This document shows, piece after piece, positions 1-8,276 of a stretch of 64,000 nucleotides of DNA. This DNA comes from Muricomes intestini (GTDB lineage: Bacteria; Bacillota; Clostridia; Lachnospirales; Lachnospiraceae), in NCBI RefSeq assembly GCF_004346165.1, contig NZ_SLZZ01000019.1:1-64000 (forward strand), read 5' to 3'. How positions within the stretch are numbered: the stretch's first letter is position 1; every line of letters starts with the position of its first letter. The notes under the pieces were generated by a model, which was not told the DNA's origin, ran no database searches, and was given only the letters and a program-made list of their open reading frames with translations. The translations under genes were made by a program, and so were the position numbers.

Positions 1-95
1 CACGGAGTGCTATAAGCAAAAGTGCTGGATTTTATTTGCCAAAAAACGCTGGAAAATAATTTCCACTTTTTGCTGGAAAGTACTTGCCGTTTACA
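1..95. mobile_element. Terminus of an IS21-family-like insertion sequence
   Basis: On the minus strand the element begins TGTAAACGGCAAG at position 95 and carries three consecutive 24-bp repeats (72-95, 48-71, 24-47), each ending in TTTCCAGC or ATCCAGC. Multiple short terminal repeats starting with TG are typical of IS21-family ends. The neighbouring epimerase frame loses its family resemblance exactly at 95/96, which marks the insertion point. The transposase genes would lie left of the window, so family assignment rests on the end structure alone. Confidence 0.6.
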
Positions 96-665
96 TGATG
101 GTATATTGTAAAGTTTTGAATATGCATGCGCCATTAACTCATTACTTTTTTTCGTCGCAGCATATAAAGAAACTGGATTATCGACTTTATCATCAGTGCT
201 GTATGGAACCTTCTTATTTGAACCATATACACTAGATGAAGAAGCATAAACAAGATGCTCAACGCCACTGTTTCCATTATCATAAGAATGACGACATGCT
301 TCAAGTATATTATAAAATCCTATTAAATTAGACTCAATATAAGCATCTGGATTTGTAATAGAATATCTCACACCCGCTTGAGCCGCTAAATTAACAACAA
401 GTTCCGGCTGATATTCTGCAAAAAGTTTTTCTATTAATGATTTATCGGCAATTGAACCTTGAATAAATATAAAATTATGCTGATGTAATAATTTGTCTAA
501 TCTTGATTTCTTGATTTCAACATCATAATAATCGTTCATATTATCTATACCAACTACTTTTATTGTTGGTTCTTCAGCAAGAAGCCTTTCAGCTAAATTC
601 GAACCTATAAATCCAGCAACACCTGTTACCAAAATTGTTTTTCCTTTAAATTCCACTTTTCTCAT
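96..665 (-). pseudogene. NAD-dependent epimerase (UDP-glucuronate 4-epimerase type), disrupted
   Basis: Reading leftwards from the ATG at 665, the product starts MRKVEFKGKTILVTGVAGFI, with the Rossmann motif GVAGFIGS, then NMNDYYDV, NLAAQAGVRYSI and SSSSVYGSNKKVPYS. It continues to YAATKKSNELMAHAYS, which holds the YxxxK catalytic pair. This is an extended short-chain dehydrogenase that would interconvert UDP-sugars (for example UDP-glucuronate to UDP-galacturonate) for polysaccharide assembly. After YNIPS the usual GLRFFTVYGP region is missing. The frame instead runs into the insertion-sequence end at 95, so only about 190 of roughly 350 residues remain. The gene is AT-rich compared with DNA further right. 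Confidence 0.8.
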
Positions 666-727
666 TATCAATTTCCTTCTTTCGCCTATTGCTATTTCAA
701 AATATGTATTTTTTAATAATTAATAAT

Positions 728-2179
728 TTACATAGAACCCTCTTGTTTTAATACCGAGAAAAATGTTTTCCACAATATACGCAAATCTAATCCCATGTTC
801 CATTCAGATATGTATTTTGTATCCAATTTAACCACTTCCTCAAAGTCTGTTATTTCACTTCGACCACTTATTTGCCATAAACCAGTAATGCCTGGTCTTA
901 TAGACAAACGAGCTCTATGATGCAAATCGTAGGAAGACCACTCGTCCAAAGTGGGCGGTCTTGTACCAACAAGCGACATATCGCCTTTTAAAACATTGAA
1001 GAATTGGGGAAATTCATCTAGTGAAGTTCTTCTTATAAAATCACCAATTCCTGTTTTCTTCTCACCATTAGATAATTTTTTATTTCCAATTACTCTTGTG
1101 TCAAAGTCTACTTTAAACATCTTTCCATCTTTGATACGATTCTCCTTCATCAAATCTTTTTTTCGTTCTTCAGCATCCATGTACATACTACGAAACTTAT
1201 ACATTTTAAATTTCTTTCCATTTTTCCCAACACGGATTTGTGAAAAGAAAATTGGTCCCGGTGAATTTATATATATAGCCGGTGCTACAAAAATAAATAT
1301 GATCCCTGTTAATAAGCAACCAAATAATCCACCAATTATATCTAGTAATCTTTTTTCAACCAATTGCTTAGAAGTAGCATAGTTCATACTAGCTGTAAGA
1401 ACTGTATATCCACCTATTTTTTCAACAAACTGCTTACTTCCAAGATTTTCTGAAACCTTAGCTAAATTTAGATGAACAGTGACACCAGTTTCCACGATCT
1501 GATCTATTAAATCTTGTGGATATGGATAATTTGAATCAACATTAATAAAAACTTCATCAACCCACTCCCTACAGACATAGGTTGCTGCATTATTTTCATT
1601 TGCAACGACTGGAATTCCGTCAATGTTATCGCCCTGCATATCCTGATCCACAATCACAATTCCTGCGATATTAAATAGTTCAAAATTATTATTCTTAATT
1701 TTTTTAATCACTGCAGAGGCAATGTTTTGTGTAGTAATAATTATTAAAGATTTATCTCCTCCTAATATCATTTTCCTCTGTATCAACTTTTTCCATACAA
1801 CCCTAACAATGTATGCAATAATTACATACAGTACGCCCATCAAATATAAAGCTGTTCGAGAATATTCCTCTCCTTCTTGTACTGTAAACAGATACAATAC
1901 TGAAAAAAGTTCAACCAAAATTACATGCTTTATGGTTATTGCAAATTCTTTGTACCAACCTCTTTTTAAAACATTTCTTACAGTTTCAAAAAAGAAAAGA
2001 ACAAGTACATCTGCTAGTTCTACAAAAATAGCCATATTTCTATAAATAGGGATTATATACGGATTTGTCATCCCGTGTCTCAAAACAAAGGACAAAAGAA
2101 ATGCGACTTGAACACATATCAAGTCCAAAATAATAAAATCATAATGCTTAAACCAGCCACTGGAACTTTTTTTATACAT
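728..2179 (-). CDS. Exopolysaccharide-initiating polyprenyl-phosphate sugar phosphotransferase
   Basis: This 483-residue WbaP/CpsE-type enzyme would transfer a sugar-1-phosphate from a UDP-sugar to undecaprenyl phosphate at the cytoplasmic face, the first step of repeat-unit synthesis. About four membrane helices fill residues 13-130. A nucleotide-binding-like middle domain follows (140-250), then a re-entrant helix near 280-305 and the bacterial sugar transferase domain to the end. Visible signatures are SPGPIFFSQIRVGKNGKKF, YKFRSM, RRTSLDEFPQFFNVLKGDMS, LVGTRPP and RPGITGLWQISGRS. It is complete and seems able to replace the broken homologue just upstream. An eight-G tract precedes its ribosome-binding region. 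Confidence 0.9.
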   Translation of the reverse strand: MYKKSSSGWFKHYDFIILDLICVQVAFLLSFVLRHGMTNPYIIPIYRNMAIFVELADVLVLFFFETVRNVLKRGWYKEFAITIKHVILVELFSVLYLFTVQEGEEYSRTALYLMGVLYVIIAYIVRVVWKKLIQRKMILGGDKSLIIITTQNIASAVIKKIKNNNFELFNIAGIVIVDQDMQGDNIDGIPVVANENNAATYVCREWVDEVFINVDSNYPYPQDLIDQIVETGVTVHLNLAKVSENLGSKQFVEKIGGYTVLTASMNYATSKQLVEKRLLDIIGGLFGCLLTGIIFIFVAPAIYINSPGPIFFSQIRVGKNGKKFKMYKFRSMYMDAEERKKDLMKENRIKDGKMFKVDFDTRVIGNKKLSNGEKKTGIGDFIRRTSLDEFPQFFNVLKGDMSLVGTRPPTLDEWSSYDLHHRARLSIRPGITGLWQISGRSEITDFEEVVKLDTKYISEWNMGLDLRILWKTFFSVLKQEGSM

Positions 2180-2467
2180 ATCACTCTCTCCTCACCCCCC
2201 CCGAAAATATGTTCGAGAAGGATTTTAAATGAAGTATTTTATATTAATCCAACTTACATAAAGCTGAAATAATTTTCTGTTATCAATAGTTTGTGACACG
2301 ACTAATAGCCTGTAACCTTTCATTACAGGCTAAGTCATCTCTCCTTATATTTTTAGCGCTCATTTCGTTTGGGTCAAAATCGAGCAATCAAGAAGCCTAC
2401 TCTTCATCTCCTAGGATTGCTTTATCTACTTCATCCAAACGTGTTCAACACAAAACGGATGGATGAC
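2180..2467. other. Junction region between intact and truncated sugar transferases
   Basis: This 288-bp stretch has no recognisable gene. It contains a run of eight C on the plus strand (2195-2202; G8 in the sense of the downstream gene), directly before GTGAGGAG and the ATG at 2179. It also contains a 10-bp inverted repeat (2306-2315 and 2323-2332, arms TAGCCTGTAA and TTACAGGCTA) without a good T tract. A short minus-strand open frame ending near 2288 was not recognised. The position between a truncated and a complete homologue suggests a recombination junction. Confidence 0.5.
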
Positions 2468-3688
2468 TCAGGCCGGCACAATCCTTGCAAAACAAAGGTT
2501 TTTCTTGGTTGTCTCGATTATACTACGTTCCCCCTTCAGCACATTCCAGAACTGTGGGAATTCATCAATGCTGCTCTTCCTCAGAAAATGTCCTATAGGT
2601 ATAATCCTGGGATCATTATCCATCTTGAACATAAATCCGTTCATCTTGTTCTGTACCATCAATTCTTTCTTCCTGTCTTCTGCATCAGGGTACATGGTAC
2701 GAAACTTATATATTTTGAAACGGCGCCCGTTTCGCCCCACACGCTCCTGAGAAAAGAACACAGGTCCGGGAGACTGTTTTTTTATAATTGGGGCAAATAT
2801 AATAAAAACAATACCTGTTGCCAGCAGGCCTACTACAGCTCCAAAAATATCAATGAGCCGCTTGAAAAACAGCTGCTGTGAGGAAGCAAATTTTATTCCG
2901 GAGGAAAGAACCATAAAGCCCGCAAACTGGTTTATCATTTTATTCTCTACGTTTGGCGTAAACCTGGCGAGATTTATATGTGCCACCAGACCCATACTCA
3001 CAAAGATTCCCATAAGTCTTTCTGCTTCTTTTTCATATCCCGGCAGATCAATGAATACCTCATCCACAATGTTTTCCTGGATATACTCAATCATATGATC
3101 TTTGTCAGCCACAACCGGTACATAGTTTATTTCTGTACCTACTTTGTCGGAGGTATCATACAGTGCACAGGCACTTAGCTGATAATTTCTGTATGGCTGC
3201 AGCAGCCCCTCAATAGCATCTTCTATCCGGCCTTCTGTTGATATGATCAGAACCTTCCGCATTTTCTTTCTGCTGCGTATCCGTATGCGAATAACCCGCT
3301 TCCAAAGCAAGCGGGCCGCCAGCGTGATAAAGACACTGGCCGGATACATAGCTGCCACGATAATTCGGGAGTATGAACTGGATTCTTTAAATACAAACAT
3401 CCATACAATTAACCCTAAACTTATGAATCCACAGTGAGAGAGGGTTTGCTTTATTTCTTTCATATATCCCCGCTGTATAATTCCTCTATAGCTGCTCAGA
3501 AAAAAGGCGGCCATAATACTCAGCAAAATGATTGTCCAAATCATATTTTGATAATGCTCCGAAAAACCATTTTCCAGGCTTTTGTTCCTTATGAAGTATG
3601 AAACGAAAAATGCTGTCTCCAAACTTACAACATCCAATATCATAAAGTCTAAATGTTTCACCCAGCCCTTTATAATATCCTGATACAT
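2468..3688 (-). pseudogene. Truncated polyprenyl-phosphate sugar phosphotransferase
   Basis: This is a second initiating sugar transferase (406 residues), homologous to its downstream neighbour: N-terminal membrane helices, a nucleotide-binding-like middle region, then KRLIDIFGAVVG, SPGPVFFSQERVGRNGRRFK, YKFRTMYPDAEDRKK and SSIDEFPQFWNVLKGE. Homology stops right after NVLKGE at about 2528. The last 19 residues are unrelated and end at a stop. The roughly 80 C-terminal residues with LVGTRPP and PGITGLWQ are absent, although the family needs them for polyprenol and phosphate handling. It is probably non-functional, cut by recombination or a decayed insertion. Its sequence fits the operon on its right better than the AT-rich DNA on its left. 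Confidence 0.8.
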
Positions 3689-3718
3689 GATTTTTCCCTC
3701 CCCGAAGACTTTCAGATA

Positions 3719-5146
3719 TTATTTTGCCTCCAATATCTGCTCCATCTTTTGCGATACACCTTGTATAGATTCATCGTTTGGATTCATCACATACAAGATT
3801 TCATCCCCGGACGAAAAGCACGCCTGGTTATCCCCGGTTCCTGTAACCGCTGCTGATTCGATTGACCAGGCTGAGCTGTCAGAAAGCTGTAAATTGATGA
3901 ATTTTGCCATTTCCTCCTGGGTCATGTTTGTCTCTACACTGTCGCTGACATTTGCTATAACCTGATTTGCATTTGTCAGAATCGCCGGTGACATAGCTTT
4001 ATTTAAAATTGCTGTAAGTACAGCTTCCTGATTTTTTCCCCGTTGGTTATCTCCTGCCTCAAAGCTGTATCTTTCTCTTGAGAATCCAAGAGCTGTTGCT
4101 CCGTCCATGTGGTTCATACCTTTTTGTATTTCATATCCGCCGTGTGCTGTTGTGAAGGTATATTCTGAATTCACATCGACTCCGCCCAGGGCATCCACAA
4201 TATTTATCAGAGAAGTGAAGTTTACTCTTGCGTAATATGAGATATCTATTCCATAAATACCCTCCAAGGTTTTCATGGAAACATCTACCCCATAAATGCC
4301 TGCATGGGTCAGCTTGTCCTTCTGTTCTCCAGAGACTCCCGGAAGCGGCACATAGTAATCCCGCGGTGTTGTTGTAAGCAGAATTTTCCTTGTATTGGGA
4401 TTTACGGTCATGATAATGTTTACATCACTTCTGCTGTTCGTCGTAATAGGACCGTCTACATCAATTCCACTGATATACACATGAAACGGTTTTTCGATAT
4501 TTGTCTCTTCCTGCTCAATCTCTGTATCAATCCCATATTGATACAATATTCTCACCTGATCGGAATACCCTTCCACAGCATCGTCAATAATCCCAGCAAA
4601 TGCTTCATTATAGATGGCCGCTTCAATTCTTCCTTTGAGAAGGGCCTCCGCCTCATCGGCCAGTGTTGCATATTCTTCTATCTTTATCTCACCGCCCAGA
4701 GCTTTTTCTATATCCTCTTTCATCAGTCGGTTATTTTCCTGATCCACAGCTGTCTGCATCCCAAACCGGTAGCCCTTGGCATCCAACAAATTTGAGGCAG
4801 GGCTGTCGTTTTTCACCACGACAATCATATTGTCTGTTTTATAGGTAGCGCCTCCCACATCCTTCATTAGCTTATCAGCCTTAAGCATGTAAACAATTCC
4901 TATGCTGAGCAGAATACTGATAAGAACGCTTAAGACAATGCCGGTAATATATATTTTATTCCTCAGAAACTGAAGTCCAAAAGTAACTCCAAATAATGCC
5001 AGCATCATGACACCCGCCGCAATTATGTACTTCATTGGGAGCACACTGCTATTCCAGATCACTATCAATAACCCCGCCGAAAGGATTAGCTGCAGTAAAG
5101 TCAGTAGTTTTCCGCCCATATGAAGGGTTTTTCCTCTTTTTCCCAT
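3719..5146 (-). CDS. LytR-CpsA-Psr (LCP) family envelope glycopolymer ligase
   Basis: LCP proteins transfer polyprenyl-linked glycopolymers to peptidoglycan outside the membrane. This 475-residue protein has three hydrophobic segments within residues 15-100. A solute-binding-like region (about 105-195, starting DNMIVVVKNDSPASN) follows, then the LCP catalytic domain (about 210-395). That domain carries GIDVDG, NSRSDVNIIMTVNP, TTTPRDYYV, ALGGVDV and FSRERYSF with DNQRGKNQ; the Arg and Asp residues are those that hold the lipid pyrophosphate. It follows the tyrosine kinase and Ig-like genes by 17 bp and probably attaches this locus's polysaccharide to the wall. Confidence 0.88.
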   Translation of the reverse strand: MGKRGKTLHMGGKLLTLLQLILSAGLLIVIWNSSVLPMKYIIAAGVMMLALFGVTFGLQFLRNKIYITGIVLSVLISILLSIGIVYMLKADKLMKDVGGATYKTDNMIVVVKNDSPASNLLDAKGYRFGMQTAVDQENNRLMKEDIEKALGGEIKIEEYATLADEAEALLKGRIEAAIYNEAFAGIIDDAVEGYSDQVRILYQYGIDTEIEQEETNIEKPFHVYISGIDVDGPITTNSRSDVNIIMTVNPNTRKILLTTTPRDYYVPLPGVSGEQKDKLTHAGIYGVDVSMKTLEGIYGIDISYYARVNFTSLINIVDALGGVDVNSEYTFTTAHGGYEIQKGMNHMDGATALGFSRERYSFEAGDNQRGKNQEAVLTAILNKAMSPAILTNANQVIANVSDSVETNMTQEEMAKFINLQLSDSSAWSIESAAVTGTGDNQACFSSGDEILYVMNPNDESIQGVSQKMEQILEAK

Positions 5147-5163
5147 ATAAGTATGTCCCCCTC

Positions 5164-5871
5164 TTATTGTACAGTCAGAATAAATGACCTTACCTCTGAT
5201 GTATTTTTGTCACTGTCTGTCACGTAATAATTCAGCTGATAATCGCCGGGAGTGTAAATATCATAGTCGCCCTCTACAGTAACTTGCTGTAGTAATGCAT
5301 TGGGGTCATCTGTTTCGTCCGAAACACCCGCCACAACGCTTAAAGGATCAAATTCACTCCCTGCTGGAATGACTGCCTGTCCAGTGCTCAATACAATGTC
5401 AGGGACCACATTAGCCTGTTCCATTTTTTCTGCAGCCTGATCAGTTTCCTTTGCTTTATTCTCTGCCCCCTCTGTACCTTCGCCTGTGTCTTCCTGCTCC
5501 CAGGCATCTGCATCCTGATTTGACTCTTTCTGAGCATCTGCTATATATGTAACAATCCGGGTGGCGGTTCCTACGTTTTTGCTGTCGTCGATAACCCCAT
5601 AACTTATAACTGCTTTTCCATCCTCTGTGGGAATAATCCTGTCCACAAAGACCTTGCTGCTTAAGTCACCGTCCCTGTTGTCCTCTGCTTTTACTCCCTC
5701 CAGTAAGACGTTATAGTTGTCACCTTCGCGATATGTAATATCCATTTTCTTGACACTGATTTTAGGGGCCTGTTTATCCTGTCCGACATACAGAAAAAAT
5801 CCAATGACACCCAAAATGGCACAGCCCATCAGTAACATAACTGTAAGTAACCGCTGTTTCATCTCTTGCAT
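5164..5871 (-). CDS. Membrane-anchored protein with DUF5011-type Ig-like domains
   Basis: The 235-residue protein has a short cytoplasmic N-terminus and one membrane helix (residues 8-27). An immunoglobulin-like domain of the DUF5011 kind follows (about 35-110; YREGDNYNVLLEGVKAEDN, DGDLSSKV, ISYGVIDDSKN). An acidic Glu/Asp/Ala-rich linker (112-155) leads to a second beta-sandwich (158-235) ending DNNTSEVRSFILT-like. It would sit on the outer face of the membrane. It lies 3 bp downstream of the tyrosine kinase and 17 bp upstream of the LCP gene, which suggests a role in polysaccharide export or attachment. No catalytic motif is visible and the function is unknown. Confidence 0.75.
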   Translation of the reverse strand: MQEMKQRLLTVMLLMGCAILGVIGFFLYVGQDKQAPKISVKKMDITYREGDNYNVLLEGVKAEDNRDGDLSSKVFVDRIIPTEDGKAVISYGVIDDSKNVGTATRIVTYIADAQKESNQDADAWEQEDTGEGTEGAENKAKETDQAAEKMEQANVVPDIVLSTGQAVIPAGSEFDPLSVVAGVSDETDDPNALLQQVTVEGDYDIYTPGDYQLNYYVTDSDKNTSEVRSFILTVQ

Positions 5872-5874
5872 CTC

Positions 5875-6561
5875 CTAACTTTTTCCATATTCTCCATAGT
5901 ATTTTCCATAGTATTTGCCGTAGTACTTATTTTGTTTCATGTCGACCTTATTCAGCACCACTCCAAGAATTGGACACTCTGATTTCTCCAACTGTTCCTT
6001 TACTGCTTTTGCAAACTTATAGCTGATTGTATTTGCTGCGATTACTAGAACAGCAGCATCGCACTGTTTTGCTATAATTGCGCTGTCAATAACGCTTCCA
6101 AGGGGAGGTGCGTCTATAATGATGTAATCGTAAACTTTCCTTGCACTTTCTATCAGGGATTCAAATATGTGCTGTCCCAGAAGTTCTGCCGGATTTGGCG
6201 GAACAACCCCTGCAAAGATCACAACCAGTCCCGGTTCCTGTGTCTGGTACATAATCTCGCCGACCTTGGCCTGTCCTGCCAGAAAGTGAGACAGTCCTTT
6301 GATTGCCCCTGTGACTTTGTGGCGTCCGGCTAATATAGACTTTCTCAAATCGGCATCTACAAACAGGACCTTTTTCCCGGCCTCTGCCAGAGAAGCTGCC
6401 AGTGCCAGTGAAACTGTACTTTTGCCCTCATTTGGGGTGCAGCTCGTAAGCACAATTGCCTTATTATCCGCCCCGGAAAATTCAATATTAGTACGTAAGG
6501 TTTTATAGGCTTCGTTGCTCCTATGGTCCTTTTTTAATCCCTTTAAAACAATTTCCTGCAT
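5875..6561 (-). CDS. CpsD/CapB-type polysaccharide tyrosine autokinase
   Basis: This cytoplasmic BY-kinase (228 residues) works with the CpsC-like membrane protein encoded just upstream to control polymer length and export. The Walker A motif is in CTPNEGKSTVSLALA (about residues 41-55), Walker A-prime in LFVDADLRKS, and Walker B in YIIIDAPPLGSVIDS. The C-terminus is a tyrosine cluster, YYGKYYGKYYGEYG, the site of trans-autophosphorylation and the target of the CpsB-type phosphatase two genes upstream. Spacing of 17 bp to the upstream gene and 3 bp to the downstream gene supports one transcript. Confidence 0.93.
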   Translation of the reverse strand: MQEIVLKGLKKDHRSNEAYKTLRTNIEFSGADNKAIVLTSCTPNEGKSTVSLALAASLAEAGKKVLFVDADLRKSILAGRHKVTGAIKGLSHFLAGQAKVGEIMYQTQEPGLVVIFAGVVPPNPAELLGQHIFESLIESARKVYDYIIIDAPPLGSVIDSAIIAKQCDAAVLVIAANTISYKFAKAVKEQLEKSECPILGVVLNKVDMKQNKYYGKYYGKYYGEYGKS

Positions 6562-6578
6562 TTTAAGCTCCCCTCCCT

Positions 6579-7352
6579 CTACCTCTTCATATTCTTCGTG
6601 TACTGTCTGGTTGACAATCCTTTGGTCTTCTTAGACTTTTTCATTCCCTCCTGAATTGGGATGGATGTCAGTACATTCAATCCAAGGTAATGTTCTACGT
6701 CATCCGGTGTTTTGATTGTATCATCCAATATATAAATAAGCACGATTATTCCAATTGCCAAAATAACTCCCAGTATCCCTCCAATCATCATATTCTTCAA
6801 GGTGCTGGGAGATGAAGGATCTGTGGGAAGGTTTCCTTCTTCTACAATATTTACGGAATCCGCATTCATAATTTCCTTAATCTGTATGCTGACGGCCTCT
6901 CTGATTGCATCGGCAATCTCCTTAGCCTTCTTGGGATCTTCATTTTCCACAGATATCCTTAAGATACGTGTATCCTGTGGGGTATCTACTGTAATCGTGC
7001 CTGCCAGGTCCTCTGCTTTCATATCCAGATTCAGTATCGCAATAACCTGTTCCAGCACCGGCCGGCTTTTGACCAGCTCCATATAGTCCTTCGTCAGTGA
7101 TGTTCCTGTCTGGACATCACTGTATGTAAGACTTGTACTTCCTTCCTCTTTCGATAGTACATACACCTTGGTTACCGAGGTATACATTGGCGTGATAAAC
7201 AGCTTTGTCCCGATAAACGCAACCATCGCCATAGCAATCCCTGCCAATATTATCAAATGCAGTCGTCTCCATAAGATCATAAATAACTCAGTCAGGTCTA
7301 TGGTTATCTCATCATTGTCGATTTCAGGATTCATTGTTGTATTCTGGCTCAT
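6579..7352 (-). CDS. CpsC/Wzz-type chain-length determinant protein
   Basis: This 257-residue co-polymerase has a cytoplasmic N-terminus (EITIDLTELFMILWRRLHLI), a first membrane helix at about 33-54, an extracellular Wzz domain (YTSVTKVYVL, DYMELVKSRPVLEQVI, ISVENEDPKKAKEIAD) and a second helix at about 195-215. A short tail (YILDDTIKTPDDVEHYLGL) normally contacts and activates the partner tyrosine kinase. In Gram-positive bacteria the kinase is a separate protein, as here. The start lies 2 bp after the phosphatase stop, which indicates translational coupling. Confidence 0.92.
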   Translation of the reverse strand: MSQNTTMNPEIDNDEITIDLTELFMILWRRLHLIILAGIAMAMVAFIGTKLFITPMYTSVTKVYVLSKEEGSTSLTYSDVQTGTSLTKDYMELVKSRPVLEQVIAILNLDMKAEDLAGTITVDTPQDTRILRISVENEDPKKAKEIADAIREAVSIQIKEIMNADSVNIVEEGNLPTDPSSPSTLKNMMIGGILGVILAIGIIVLIYILDDTIKTPDDVEHYLGLNVLTSIPIQEGMKKSKKTKGLSTRQYTKNMKR

Positions 7353-7354
7353 TA

Positions 7355-8077
7355 TTATTTCCTCTTCCTCAGCAAGGTTGCAGCGTTGCTGAAGAATATC
7401 CCCCTCATATAGTCTTCTCCGTATTTTCTCTTTACATAGGCTGCCGCCTTTTTCATCCGTGGAGCACGTTTGTCAGCGCTGTGGGCATCGGTTCCTACTC
7501 CAAATACCATATCCCGCTCCATCAGTTCTTTTACAAATCGTTTGACCTTACCCCCGCTCTCTCCGATTATGCTTCCTGCATTAATCTGGATATTGATTCC
7601 CATGTCCCAGATATGTTCTGCTGCTTCGATATCATCTCTTAAACAGGTATATCTCTCAGCATGAGCTAAAATCACCTGATATCCTGCCATCTGTATTTGC
7701 TGCAGGCTTTGCTGTATGTAGTTAAAGCTTTCTGACGGTGAGAACTCAACAAGTACGTAATCGCGTCTGTTAAGCGTCAAAATATCACCCTGGCGCAGCT
7801 TATCCATGATATCCTGTCCGAAATAGATCTCCGTACCCAAGTAGATGCGGAACTTTTCATCTATCTGCCGTGCAAGCTTTCGCACCTCAGACAACTTCTT
7901 TCTCAGTACAGCAGGATGTTCATGTCCTCTGCGGGGGTGATAATGGGGTGTGGCAATGATACAGCGTATTCCTTCTTCATAGGCAATCTGTAACATCTTT
8001 TGTGTTTCACTGATACTCGCAGCACCGTCATCCACTTCGGGAAGTATATGGCAATGCATGTCAATATATCTTTCCAT
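7355..8077 (-). CDS. CpsB/CapC-type manganese-dependent protein-tyrosine phosphatase
   Basis: This 240-residue PHP-domain phosphatase would remove phosphate from the CpsD-like kinase tail. Metal-ligand motifs are visible in family order: YIDMHCHILPEVDDGA (residues 5-20), ATPHYHPRRGHEH, LGTEIYFGQD, ILAHAERY and GVGTDAHSADKRAPRM. It is the first gene of the exopolysaccharide operon in this window. A promoter with a 17-bp spacer lies about 105 bp upstream. In such operons the phosphatase, co-polymerase and kinase form a feedback module for capsule length. Confidence 0.92.
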   Translation of the reverse strand: MERYIDMHCHILPEVDDGAASISETQKMLQIAYEEGIRCIIATPHYHPRRGHEHPAVLRKKLSEVRKLARQIDEKFRIYLGTEIYFGQDIMDKLRQGDILTLNRRDYVLVEFSPSESFNYIQQSLQQIQMAGYQVILAHAERYTCLRDDIEAAEHIWDMGINIQINAGSIIGESGGKVKRFVKELMERDMVFGVGTDAHSADKRAPRMKKAAAYVKRKYGEDYMRGIFFSNAATLLRKRK

Positions 8078-8182
8078 TTGGCTAGTCCTCTAATACTCTA
8101 ATATTTTAAAATCCAATCTTTGCGATATATTCACTCTTGAAAAATCACATTGAAAATAAGCCCTAACATTTCATATAAGTTT

Positions 8183-8211
8183 AGTTTATCGTTGTTTAGC
8201 CGTCATGTCAA
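8183..8211 (-). promoter_or_regulatory. Promoter of the exopolysaccharide operon
   Basis: Read on the minus strand, TTGACA (8206-8211) and TAAACT (8183-8188) are separated by exactly 17 bp. The downstream leader before the phosphatase gene is about 100 bases. No other gene of this operon has a comparable upstream sequence. Confidence 0.6.
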
Positions 8212-8276
8212 CAAATATGAGCATAAATATTGCCACAATTCACCAATATTCGCCAAAAAAGAGGATATCCGAGAAA

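Noticed and set aside
24-95. Possible CRISPR-like or regulatory triple repeat
   Set aside because: The 24-bp units have no spacers and end exactly where the epimerase frame breaks, which fits an IS end better.
951-1382. Plus-strand open frame opposite the sugar transferase
   Set aside because: Low-complexity antisense translation of a real gene with no family resemblance and no ribosome site.
2306-2332. Terminator between the two sugar transferases
   Set aside because: The stem is good but neither strand has a T tract directly after it; left as an unexplained hairpin.
8101-8182. A gene in the gap between phosphatase and RpiR genes
   Set aside because: No open frame with a ribosome site; the region is explained as promoter and leader.
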